A stretch of DNA of 64,000 nt from Bin87 sp963663945. GTDB lineage: Bacteria > Chloroflexota > Dehalococcoidia > Lucifugimonadales > UBA3495. The notes under the pieces are model-generated. The model did not search any database and had not been told where the DNA came from. It was given only the letters and a program-made list of their open reading frames with translations. Positions 16,995 through 24,888 of the stretch are shown piece after piece; position 1 is the first letter of the stretch, and every line of letters begins with the position of its first letter. A program made the position numbers and the translations under genes. The stretch lies in NCBI GenBank assembly GCA_963663945.1, contig OY760687.1:1302001-1366000 (forward strand), written 5' to 3'.

Positions 16995-18665
16995 TTGGTA
17001 ACTGTCGAACAGCTGGCCCAGGACGAATTGCAACAACTGTTGGCAGTGCTTCCGGAGCACATTACGCAGAAGCTCCGGGAACAGGAAGAGCTTGATGAAC
17101 TTTTAGAAGTGATCCTCGATTTGGGTCGCCTGCCCGAAGCCCGCTTCTCCCACGGCGATGTGATGCTGGGAGAGGAGCCGGTAGGCCGGGAAGACCTGGA
17201 ATATGTCGTCTCCGGCATCGGCAATTTCGGCGGTGACAACCGGGCCGGGATGGAACGGACCCTGCACCGAATCTCGGCGATCCGCAACCGCAGCGGCAAC
17301 GTCGTGGGTATCACCTGCCGCGTCGGGCGCGCCGTATTCGGCACGATCAAGATCATCGAAGACCTCGCCTACAGTGGTCAGAACATCCTCCTGCTGGGTC
17401 GCCCCGGCGTTGGCAAGACGACCATGCTGCGCGAGGTTGCCCGCGTTCTCGCCGACGAAGCCCACAAGCGAGTGATCATCGTCGATACCTCCAACGAAAT
17501 CGCCGGCGACGGGGATATTCCGCACCCGGCCATCGGCCATTCCAGGCGCATGCAGGTTCCGACCCCCACTGAACAGCACGGCGTGATGATCGAAGCTGTG
17601 GAAAACCACATGCCCCAGGTGATCATCATCGATGAGATGGGCACCACCCAGGAAGCGGCGGCTGCCCGCACCATCGCCGAGCGCGGCGTCCAGTTGGTCG
17701 CCACCGCCCACGGCAACACCCTGGACAACCTTGTCATGAACCCCACGTTGTCTGACCTGGTGGGCGGCGTGCAGACCGTCACCCTGGGCGACCAGGAGGC
17801 GCGTTTCCGCGGCACCCAGAAGACCGTTCTCGAGCGCAAGGCCCCGCCCACCTTCGACGTTGTGGTCGAGATCCGCGATTGGGACGAGGTCCTGGTCCAC
17901 GAAGACGTTGCCCAGGTGGTTGACCAGTGGCTGCGCGGCTATCCCGTAGAACCCGAGGTGCGCCGCATGGACACCGACGGCAACGTGTCGCGCACCGCCG
18001 CTTCGCGACCCAGCGAAGTTGGGCAGACTCCGTGGTCGGCCAACGACATCCGTGGTCGGCGTGGCCGCAAGCGGTCCAACAACGGCGACACCGAATACGA
18101 CCGGTATCCGCCTGAGACCTTCCGCGACGAACCGGACGCCAGCGGCACCGCCGGCCGTCGCCTGGACGCCAGGTTATTTCTCTTCGGCGTCAGCCGGGAC
18201 AAAGTGGAAGCGGCCCTGGCCGAGCGCGAAGCCACCGCCGAAATCGTCAGCGAGCTCCGGCGCGCCAGCCTGCTGCTCACCACCAAGAACCATTACCGGC
18301 GGGGTAGCCAATTGGTGCGGATTGCCGAGAGCAACAACGTGCCGGTGTACGTCCTGCGGAAGAACACTGTACCCCAGGTGTCGGAGTTCCTGACGTCGCT
18401 GGCTCGCGATCAGGGTATCGACCTGGCTCCGCCGCGTAGCCGGTCAGAGGCCCGAGAGGAAGCCGATGCCGACGCCATGGCCGCGGCCCGCGCCGAGGTT
18501 GAAGACGCCGCCCGCCGGGTGCTGGACGGCGAATTCAGCGTCCAACTCGAGCCGCAGCGCCCCTACATTCGCCGCCTGCAGCACCTGCTGGTAGAAGAGT
18601 TCAACCTGGCCTCCACCAGCCGCGGGCGCGACCCGCAGCGCGGCGTGTTGATTTACCGCCCGTAA
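16995..18665 (+). CDS. Ycf45/SpoIIIAA-like AAA ATPase with C-terminal R3H domain
   Basis: Cytoplasmic P-loop ATPase of 556 residues with a single-strand nucleic-acid-binding R3H domain. Walker A is GRPGVGKTT (about 134-142), Walker B is VIIIDEMG (about 210-217), and a sensor-like ATAHGNT follows. After a charged linker (about 330-370), a Ycf45-type middle domain (DARLFLFGVSRDKVEAAL, then VYVLRKNT) precedes the R3H motif near RPYIRRLQHLLVEEFNL. The start is TTG 16995 with GGGAGG 5 bases upstream. Homologues occur in cyanobacteria, plastids and Firmicutes; the cell role is not settled. It lies between pdxT and tmk. Confidence 0.88.
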   Translation: MVTVEQLAQDELQQLLAVLPEHITQKLREQEELDELLEVILDLGRLPEARFSHGDVMLGEEPVGREDLEYVVSGIGNFGGDNRAGMERTLHRISAIRNRSGNVVGITCRVGRAVFGTIKIIEDLAYSGQNILLLGRPGVGKTTMLREVARVLADEAHKRVIIVDTSNEIAGDGDIPHPAIGHSRRMQVPTPTEQHGVMIEAVENHMPQVIIIDEMGTTQEAAAARTIAERGVQLVATAHGNTLDNLVMNPTLSDLVGGVQTVTLGDQEARFRGTQKTVLERKAPPTFDVVVEIRDWDEVLVHEDVAQVVDQWLRGYPVEPEVRRMDTDGNVSRTAASRPSEVGQTPWSANDIRGRRGRKRSNNGDTEYDRYPPETFRDEPDASGTAGRRLDARLFLFGVSRDKVEAALAEREATAEIVSELRRASLLLTTKNHYRRGSQLVRIAESNNVPVYVLRKNTVPQVSEFLTSLARDQGIDLAPPRSRSEAREEADADAMAAARAEVEDAARRVLDGEFSVQLEPQRPYIRRLQHLLVEEFNLASTSRGRDPQRGVLIYRP

Positions 18666-18767
18666 CGGCGTGTTGCGTGAGATACGGGGCCGCCACACGC
18701 ACAACGTCGTCAGTGCTTTCTGCTACTCTGACGCCGTTACGTTGATACGCAATCGGGAGTCACGGCG

Positions 18768-19451
18768 ATGTCGGGGGTGTTCATAGCCTTTGAGGGCGGC
18801 GAGGGCGCCGGCAAATCTACGCAGGCCAGCATCCTGCACGACGCGCTGCAGCGGGAAGGCTACTGCTCGACGCTCCTCCGGGAGCCGGGTTCCACCAATC
18901 TGGGGGACTACTTGCGGGAGTATCTAATTGGAGAGCGTCCAATTTCGTCGCTCGCGGAATTGCTGCTATTCGAGGCTTCCCGGGCCCAGTTGATGGCCGA
19001 GCGGATTGAGCCGTTGCTGAACGACGGCACGGTCGTTATCGCAGACCGTTTTGCCGGCTCGACCATCGCCTACCAGGGATACGGGCGCGGCGTCGACCTA
19101 GAGCGGATCGGATGGCTGAACGACCTTGCTACGGGCGGCCTTTATCCCGACTTGACGATCTTGTTGGACATCGACCCACCTGAAGGGCTGAAACGGGCGA
19201 ATAGTCGGAAACAGGAACCGAGACAGCAACTGCGTCTGCCGCTTGGCGACACAATAACCGACCGCTTTGAAGGGCAAGCAACCAACTTTCATTACCGTGT
19301 AAGTCATGGGTTCCTCCAGCAAGCCGCCGCCAGCCCGGCCGCATGGCATGTCATCGAAGGCAATCGTTCAATAGACGACGTCGCTGCCGCAGTTTGGGCA
19401 GCCGTATGTCCGTTTTTACCTGAGAGAGCCGCCGTCGGGAGCGACGGCTGA
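18768..19451 (+). CDS. tmk: thymidylate kinase
   Basis: Phosphorylates dTMP to dTDP. The P-loop is GGEGAGKST (10-18). The DR motif with substrate contacts is ADRFAGSTIAYQGYGRG, and an Arg-containing REPGST follows the P-loop strand. The LID region (NSRKQEPRQQ) is longer and more basic than usual. There are 227 residues. CGGGAG precedes ATG 18768. It ends facing the SelW-like gene, with a shared hairpin between them. Confidence 0.94.
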   Translation: MSGVFIAFEGGEGAGKSTQASILHDALQREGYCSTLLREPGSTNLGDYLREYLIGERPISSLAELLLFEASRAQLMAERIEPLLNDGTVVIADRFAGSTIAYQGYGRGVDLERIGWLNDLATGGLYPDLTILLDIDPPEGLKRANSRKQEPRQQLRLPLGDTITDRFEGQATNFHYRVSHGFLQQAAASPAAWHVIEGNRSIDDVAAAVWAAVCPFLPERAAVGSDG

Positions 19452-19466
19452 ACCGCTTTCCGGACA

Positions 19467-19500
19467 ACAAAAAAGCCGCCGCCCGTAACCGGGCGGCGGC
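19467..19500 (-). terminator. rho-independent terminator between tmk and the SelW-like gene
   Basis: A perfect 11-bp stem, GCCGCCGCCCG (19475-19485) with its partner (19490-19500), and a TAAC loop. On the minus strand it is followed by TTTTTTTGTTG, so it is a strong terminator for the SelW-like gene; tmk may use the same hairpin less well. Confidence 0.85.
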
Positions 19501-19525
19501 TTGCAATTCCGTCGGGTGTGCTCGA

Positions 19526-19813
19526 CTAGTTGTCGGCAGCAACGGCCAGGTCGGCGTTCGCGATCTTCGCGGAGATGACTTCCTTCATCTTGCGGACGCG
19601 GCCCAACTCTGGATAGATGTTCCCCTCGGCCTTCTTGTCAAAGATCTTCTCGCCGTCCACGAACACTTCCATGATGCCCTGGCCGCGCGGGGAGATGGTG
19701 ATGGCGGCGTCGCCGCCGTAGGCCCGGAAAAACTCGTTCGCCATCCACGTGGCGGTAGCGTGGTGCTGTCAAGGCACGCAGTAGGTAATCTCGATCTGGA
19801 CTTTGCCTTCCAT
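19526..19813 (-). CDS. SelW/Rdx-family selenoprotein (in-frame TGA 19771-19769)
   Basis: Thioredoxin-like redox protein of 95 residues counting TGA as Sec15. The minus-strand ATG 19813 has GGAGGAG close upstream and reads MEGKVQIEITYCVP-TGA-QHHATATWMANEFF. Cys12-x-x-Sec15 is the classic CxxU motif of the SelW/Rdx family, at the expected place after the first beta strand. The rest fits the family: ITISPRGQGIMEVFVDGEKIFDKK followed by a C-terminal helix. Without Sec decoding only the part from Met24 (19744) would be called, lacking the whole active site. A SECIS-like hairpin follows the TGA, a promoter lies upstream and a strong terminator downstream. Physiological partners are unknown. Confidence 0.88.
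19739..19754 (-). promoter_or_regulatory. candidate bacterial SECIS element of the SelW-like gene
   Basis: On the minus strand: CGCCA, loop CGTGGA, TGGCG, a 5-bp perfect stem starting 15 nt after the TGA. The apical loop begins at nt 20 and has G as its second base. An overlapping alternative pairing (CCACG with CGTGG) is also possible. The position and the early loop G agree with known bacterial SECIS rules and with the element in the DsbA-like gene. Confidence 0.55.
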
Positions 19814-19858
19814 ATTTCTCCTCCGAATGGAGCGTGTATTTTGGCGCCTGCCTTGCGA

Positions 19859-19887
19859 ATTCTATCACAAATGGATAAACGTTCCAA
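19859..19887 (-). promoter_or_regulatory. candidate promoter of the SelW-like gene
   Basis: On the minus strand, TTGGAA (19887-19882) and TAGAAT (19864-19859) are 17 bases apart, about 46 bases before the ATG at 19813. Confidence 0.5.
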
Positions 19888-20163
19888 CAACCCCCCTAGT
19901 ATCACGGATCGCGATGGCGATACCTTCGAGCATCGTTGGGGTACATCTTCACAATGGCGCATATGGCAGCCCGGTTTGCGATTCCGATCGGCGACCAACG
20001 CCGAATCACGGTCGCCTTCGGGATGATGGTGCGCAGGGGATTGAAGCCCTTCGGGCTTGGCACCGTTTCGCCGAAAAGTCGACCCGAGCCATCGTTGGAG
20101 TTGGGTGGTTGACGACCCGTCTGCGATATAATCGCCCGCGATAACTGATCCTTGGGGTGCGAT

Positions 20164-20808
20164 ATGAGCGAGCACTCGGAAGTTTTTTGGCAGGACTACG
20201 CCGTATCCCGGCGTGACCGTACCGCGCTGCTCAATCAGCAGTCGTTGGTGCTCTGGTTCACCGGTCTGTCAGGAGCCGGCAAAACGACGCTGGCCAACTG
20301 CCTGGCCAAGCGGCTGTTCGATTGTGGCTACGCGACCTACGTGCTGGACGGCGACAATCTGCGTCACGGCCTCAATCGGGACCTGGACTTCAGCGAGGCG
20401 GCGCGTCACGAAAACGTGCGACGCATGGCGGAAGTGGCCGGCCTAATGTACGACGCCGGCCTGATCACGCTGGCGGCCTGCATCTCCCCATTCAAGGCGG
20501 AGCGGGATTTTGCCCGTAGCCTGGCGCCGGCCGGCAGGTTCATTGAGGTATTTGTCGACACCCCACTGGCACTCTGCGAACAAAGGGATAACAAGGGTCT
20601 TTATCGTCGAGCCCGGGCCGGCGAGATCAGCGATTTCACGGGAATCGATTCACCCTTCGAACGCCCGCAGGAACCGGAGATCGCCATCAACACCAGCGGG
20701 CGCTCGCCCGGCCAATGCGTCGACACCATCATGGATTACCTGATCGCCCGACGGCTGATTTCGGCCACCGGGCCGGGCGCGCACAGCGCGGAAAGGCTAC
20801 AAGCATAG
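20164..20808 (+). CDS. cysC: adenylylsulfate (APS) kinase, copy 1
   Basis: Phosphorylates APS to PAPS, the donor for sulfotransferases. Walker A is GLSGAGKTT. The family motif DGDNLRHGLNRDL, the APS-binding FARS and the GLYRRARAGEI segment are present. ATG 20164 (MSEHSEVFWQDY) gives 214 residues with GGGG about 6 bases upstream; an in-frame TTG at 20152 is possible. A TATAAT box lies at 20127-20132. No ATP sulfurylase is in the window. A close paralogue lies on the island at 42199-42843. Confidence 0.94.
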   Translation: MSEHSEVFWQDYAVSRRDRTALLNQQSLVLWFTGLSGAGKTTLANCLAKRLFDCGYATYVLDGDNLRHGLNRDLDFSEAARHENVRRMAEVAGLMYDAGLITLAACISPFKAERDFARSLAPAGRFIEVFVDTPLALCEQRDNKGLYRRARAGEISDFTGIDSPFERPQEPEIAINTSGRSPGQCVDTIMDYLIARRLISATGPGAHSAERLQA

Positions 20809-20873
20809 CGGCGGTCGCGCGGATTTCCCGTCCGTTACGTCCGGGTTATTCGTCTCCGCGCGCGCCGACTCGA

Positions 20874-20903
20874 TTGGCAACACTCGCCGGGCAACGTTAT
20901 AAT
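20874..20903 (+). promoter_or_regulatory. sigma-70 promoter of the aminotransferase gene
   Basis: TTGGCA (20874-20879) and TATAAT (20898-20903) with an 18-base spacer, about 32 bases before the GTG start at 20936. Confidence 0.7.
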
Positions 20904-20935
20904 GCTGCGAATTCTTTGCTCAAAGGGGGCATTAC

Positions 20936-21901
20936 GTGACTACCAATGGCCAGGCTTCCTTCAACGCCGATGAACTGCAAGTGTTTTTCCGCGGGCAGTT
21001 CGTACCAGCCAGCGAGGCCAGGGTAAGTGTAATGACCCACGCCCTCCACTACGGGACGGGTGTATTCGAGGGTATCCGCGGCAACTGGAACGAAGGGCAG
21101 GAGGCGATCAACATCTTCCGCATGCGGGAGCACTACGAGCGCCTGCTGGATGGATGTCGCATCCTCATGCTGGACATCCCCTACTCTGCAGACCAACTCT
21201 GCGACATCACTGTTGAACTTGTCGAGCGGAACCGTCACAACTCAGACATATACATCCGGCCCCTCGCCTACAAAAGCGAGGAACTGGTGGCGAACCTGAA
21301 GCTGCAGGAATTGTCGTCGGATTTCACCCTGATCACGGTGCCGTTCGGCAACTATCTCGGCAGCGATCGGCTGCGCTGTTGCACCTCCTCTTGGCGTCGT
21401 GTCGACGATCCGATGATCCCGGCGCGCATCAAGGCCTGCGGCATCTACATCAACAGCATCCTCGCCAAGACCGAAGCCACCATCGCCGGCTTCGACGAGG
21501 CCATCCTGCTCAACCACGACGGGCACGTGTCCGAGGGGTCCGGCGAGAACATCTTCATGGTGAAGAAAGGGGTGATCTACACGCCCCCGCTGGAGGACAA
21601 CGTCCTCGGCGGCATCACGCGCGACACGATCATGCAGTTGGCCGCCGCCGAGATGGGGATGGAAGTGCAGACGCGCACCATCGACCGCAGCGAGCTTTAC
21701 CTCGCCGACGAGGTGTTCCTCAGTGGCACCGCTGCTCACCTGACACCGGTCATCGAGCTGGACTTCCGGCCCATCGCTGACGGCCAACCCGGGCCGATCA
21801 CAACGCAGTTGCAGCGCATGTACTTCGATATCGTGGTCGGCAACAATCCCAAGTACCGGCACTGGTGCACGCAGGTAAGGCAGCCCGTAGCAGCCACCTG
21901 A
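20936..21901 (+). CDS. ilvE: branched-chain amino acid aminotransferase
   Basis: PLP-dependent fold-type IV transaminase for Leu/Ile/Val. Visible are THALHYGTGVFEGIRG, YIRPLAY, the PLP Lys166 in ARIKACGIYINSIL, and the phosphate-binding EGSGENIFMVKKG and LGGITRDTI. There are 321 residues. The start is GTG with GGGGG 6 bases upstream. Specificity within fold-type IV cannot be proved by eye, but length and motifs fit IlvE best. Confidence 0.92.
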   Translation: MTTNGQASFNADELQVFFRGQFVPASEARVSVMTHALHYGTGVFEGIRGNWNEGQEAINIFRMREHYERLLDGCRILMLDIPYSADQLCDITVELVERNRHNSDIYIRPLAYKSEELVANLKLQELSSDFTLITVPFGNYLGSDRLRCCTSSWRRVDDPMIPARIKACGIYINSILAKTEATIAGFDEAILLNHDGHVSEGSGENIFMVKKGVIYTPPLEDNVLGGITRDTIMQLAAAEMGMEVQTRTIDRSELYLADEVFLSGTAAHLTPVIELDFRPIADGQPGPITTQLQRMYFDIVVGNNPKYRHWCTQVRQPVAAT

Positions 21902-21943
21902 CCATGTAACACGCGGGCGCATCGCGATGTCGGAGGTCGTGCA

Positions 21944-22591
21944 ATGATGTGGCTGTCCGGCGCAGCACTCGTATTCGGCTATCTGGTGGGCAGCCTGCCT
22001 ACGGCGTATCTGGCTGCCCGCCGCGCCGCCCGCCGGGGCACCGACATTCGCGAACTTGGCGACGGCAACGCCGGCGCCGGCAACGTGGGTCGCCTCTACG
22101 GACGCCGCTGGGGCGTGGCCGTCGGAGTGGTTGACATTGCCAAGGGCGCCGTTCCGGTCTTCGCGCTGAACATCCTGGTGAGCCTGATTTCCACCGACGC
22201 GCCGGATTCGGCGGACGCCTTTCCGGAATTGTCCGGCTCCGGGATGCTGGCCGGTGCTGCAGCCATGGCCGGGCACATCTGGCCCGTCTGGCTGCGTTTC
22301 CGCGGCGGACGCGGCGCGGCAACCGCTTTGGGCGTGACCGGGGCGGTGCTCACGGGCCCGGTGCTCCTCATGGCCCTGCCTGCCCTCGTGATCCTGTGGA
22401 CGTCCCGCAGCACGACAATCACGCTGGCTTTTGTCTACGTCTCGTCCATAATCATCGCCAAGGCGATTTTCGACATGTCCTGGATGCCGGTGTGGTACTG
22501 CGTTGGGATCTTTGTCACCGTCGGAGTGGTCCATTTCTGGACGCTGAAGTACCGAACAAACCCGTCGGCGGAATCTGCCCCGGCCACCTAG
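21944..22591 (+). CDS. plsY: acyl-phosphate:glycerol-3-phosphate acyltransferase
   Basis: Membrane enzyme for the first acylation in phospholipid synthesis. PlsY signatures are GSLPTAYL near the N terminus, GDGNAGAGNVGR, and GHIWPVWLRFRGGRGAAT. Several membrane helices are visible in 215 residues. CGGAGG lies 7 bases before ATG 21944. Confidence 0.93.
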   Translation: MMWLSGAALVFGYLVGSLPTAYLAARRAARRGTDIRELGDGNAGAGNVGRLYGRRWGVAVGVVDIAKGAVPVFALNILVSLISTDAPDSADAFPELSGSGMLAGAAAMAGHIWPVWLRFRGGRGAATALGVTGAVLTGPVLLMALPALVILWTSRSTTITLAFVYVSSIIIAKAIFDMSWMPVWYCVGIFVTVGVVHFWTLKYRTNPSAESAPAT

Positions 22592-22651
22592 CTATTCCCA
22601 TCCACATCAGGTTGGCAGTTTGGCGTGATTCCTGATCGCACCAAACGCGGT

Positions 22652-23548
22652 TCACCAGGCGGCGAGGATTATCGTCCCGCCAACGATCATCACGATGGCG
22701 ATGCCCTTGGCTGCCAGCGCCCCGGGGCTGAGTGATTCCTGCATCATCCCAAACGTCCGCCAGCTCAGCAGGGTGCCCACCACGAACACGAACAGCGGAC
22801 GGGTGGCCAGGATCGCCGACGCCAACGACACCGGCCCGAGGCTGAAGGACCAGACAAACAGCATGATGGCCAACTGTGGCAGCAGGCCCTCCCCGATGAC
22901 GAAGGTCGTCAGGGCCGGGCCGGAACGCAGTCCGTTGAACAACCGGCGCCAGTTTTCTGGCCGTCCGAAAACGGCGAACGCCGGCACCATGCCCAACTCC
23001 TGCAACCCGAAAACCTCCCAGGGCGTCAGGTCGGTCAGGACCAGCTTGGCGAGGAAGAACGACAGGCCCAGGGTGATGGAACTGCCCACCAGTACCGTCA
23101 GCCCCGGGGTCAGTTTCAGCAGTCTCCGGCCGAACCCTTCGATGGAAACCAGCGCGACTCCGGCGATCACCAGCGCAATCGCCGCCCACTGCGGCCCCGT
23201 GATGGTCTCACCCAGTACCGCCATCGCCAGCAGTGCCACGAGTATCGGGTTGGTCTGACTCACGGCAACGGCTCGCGAAGCCTCGCCCAGTTTCAGGCCA
23301 AGGAACAGCAACAGGAGCCCCGATCCGAGGCTTACCCCCGACAGCAAGGCGATGACAACAGATTGGGCCGGGGCTCCAACCGGCCAACCCACGGCGATCA
23401 GGATGATTGCCGCGCATATCGAACGGGTCAGGATTGAACCGGCGCCCAGTGCCCCCACGCCTTCGAGGTAGTTGTCCAGCAACCGCTTATGAGCGATGTT
23501 CGCGAGGCCGAGCGATGCGGCGCTGCAGATGGCCAGGAGGATCCACAC
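22652..23548 (-). CDS. DMT-superfamily transporter (EamA type)
   Basis: Predicted ten-helix inner-membrane carrier of 298 residues built from two EamA repeats (about 1-140 and 150-298). The conserved helix-4 area, AVAVSQTNPILVALLAMAVLGE, is typical. The start appears to be GTG 23548 (MWILLAICSAASLGLANIAHKRLL), with no clear ribosome site. It converges on plsY. The substrate is unknown; the family exports amino acids, metabolites or nucleotide precursors. Confidence 0.85.
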   Translation of the reverse strand: MWILLAICSAASLGLANIAHKRLLDNYLEGVGALGAGSILTRSICAAIILIAVGWPVGAPAQSVVIALLSGVSLGSGLLLLFLGLKLGEASRAVAVSQTNPILVALLAMAVLGETITGPQWAAIALVIAGVALVSIEGFGRRLLKLTPGLTVLVGSSITLGLSFFLAKLVLTDLTPWEVFGLQELGMVPAFAVFGRPENWRRLFNGLRSGPALTTFVIGEGLLPQLAIMLFVWSFSLGPVSLASAILATRPLFVFVVGTLLSWRTFGMMQESLSPGALAAKGIAIVMIVGGTIILAAW

Positions 23549-23714
23549 GGCGGGTCAATTTACCTTGTCGGAGTGAATGCGTCGCCGGGCTCCATCGCCC
23601 GCGAGTCGGCAGGGTTCGGCGGTCAGCCCGCGCAGTATAACTTGTACCGGAGCCCGGTCAGTTCCGGTGCCCCTGCTATAATCGCGCCGCAATTGAAATA
23701 GCGGAGGGAAACGA

Positions 23715-24839
23715 ATGGGCTGGTCAATTCACCATCCGGTCGGGCTGATCCATCACACGCCGGCGGCTAGCCAGCGGGGTTACACGCTTTTTTCCACCAC
23801 TCGCGGCGGCAAGGATGCGTACCTCATCGACATGGAGGGCAACGTCGTCCACCGCTGGCATTCCCCTGAGGGTATCCATTACTCCTACCTGCTGGACAAC
23901 GGCAACCTGCTCTGCCGCACCATGCCCCCGGTGGATGCCGGTGGAGTCGAGACCGTGGGCGGCTCGTCGGCCAGCATCATCGAGTTGGACTGGGACAGCA
24001 ACCTGGTCTGGGCCTATCGGGACAACACGCTGCACCATGATTACGAGCGACTGCCCAACGGCAATACCCTGCTGCTCATGTGGGACCCCGTTCCCGAGGA
24101 CCTGGTGGCCCAGGTTCAGGGTGGATTCGATGTCGATTTCGCTCCCGGGATGCTCGGCGACGTGGTTCGGGAAGTCACGCCCGACGGCGCCACCGTGTGG
24201 GAGTGGCGGTCGTGGGAGCATTTGGACCCGTCAGAGGACGTTATCTGTCCGCTGGAGGCCCGTCGGGAATGGACCCACGGGAACTGCCTGAACGTCACGC
24301 CGGACGGAGACCTATTGGTCAGCTACCGGCTCACCAGCACCGTCGGTATCGTCGACCGCGCCTCCGGAGCCTTCAAGTGGAAGTGGGGCCCGGGCGAGAT
24401 CTACCATCAGCACCATCCCACCTGGCTGGACAACGGGCGCGTGCTCATCTTCGACAACGGCGGTCACCGGCGCGGCGCCAGCTTCTCCCGCATCGTGGAG
24501 GTGGACCCGGCCACCAATGAGATTTACTGGGAGTACCAGGGCATGCCGGCCATCTCCTTCTACAGCTACAACATCAGCAGCGCGGAGCGGCAGCCCAATG
24601 GCAACACGCTGATCTGCGAGGGTGCGCCGGGCCGCATGTTCGAGGTCACCCCTCGTGGCGAGGTGGTCTGGGAGTACATCAACCCGTTCTTCATGTACAG
24701 CGACGCGGCCGGTGGGGGCGGTGGCACGGAATACACCAACGCCACCTTCCGCTGCCACCGCTACAGCCCCGACCACCCGGCGCTGGCCCGCAAGGACCTG
24801 GACCCGGGGAGGCACGCTGGGTTGAACCGTATCCTGTAA
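23715..24839 (+). CDS. arylsulfotransferase (ASST)-fold beta-propeller protein
   Basis: 374-residue protein built of repeated propeller blades with NGN/PDG turns (DNGNLLC, LPNGNTLLL, TPDGDLLVSY, DNGRVLIFDNG, QPNGNTLICEG). It matches the ASST/arylsulfotransferase-2 family, whose characterised members move sulfate between phenolic esters using a catalytic His; candidate His residues are in WTHGNCLN and YHQHHP. No signal peptide is seen, unlike the periplasmic enzymes. GGAGGG lies 6 bases before ATG 23715 and a TATAAT box is at 23677-23682. A structural role without sulfotransferase activity is possible. Confidence 0.8.
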   Translation: MGWSIHHPVGLIHHTPAASQRGYTLFSTTRGGKDAYLIDMEGNVVHRWHSPEGIHYSYLLDNGNLLCRTMPPVDAGGVETVGGSSASIIELDWDSNLVWAYRDNTLHHDYERLPNGNTLLLMWDPVPEDLVAQVQGGFDVDFAPGMLGDVVREVTPDGATVWEWRSWEHLDPSEDVICPLEARREWTHGNCLNVTPDGDLLVSYRLTSTVGIVDRASGAFKWKWGPGEIYHQHHPTWLDNGRVLIFDNGGHRRGASFSRIVEVDPATNEIYWEYQGMPAISFYSYNISSAERQPNGNTLICEGAPGRMFEVTPRGEVVWEYINPFFMYSDAAGGGGGTEYTNATFRCHRYSPDHPALARKDLDPGRHAGLNRIL

Positions 24840-24888
24840 CATAGACGGAGTAGACGAATGGTCTGCTCTTCGCTGGTAATACCGCCTG

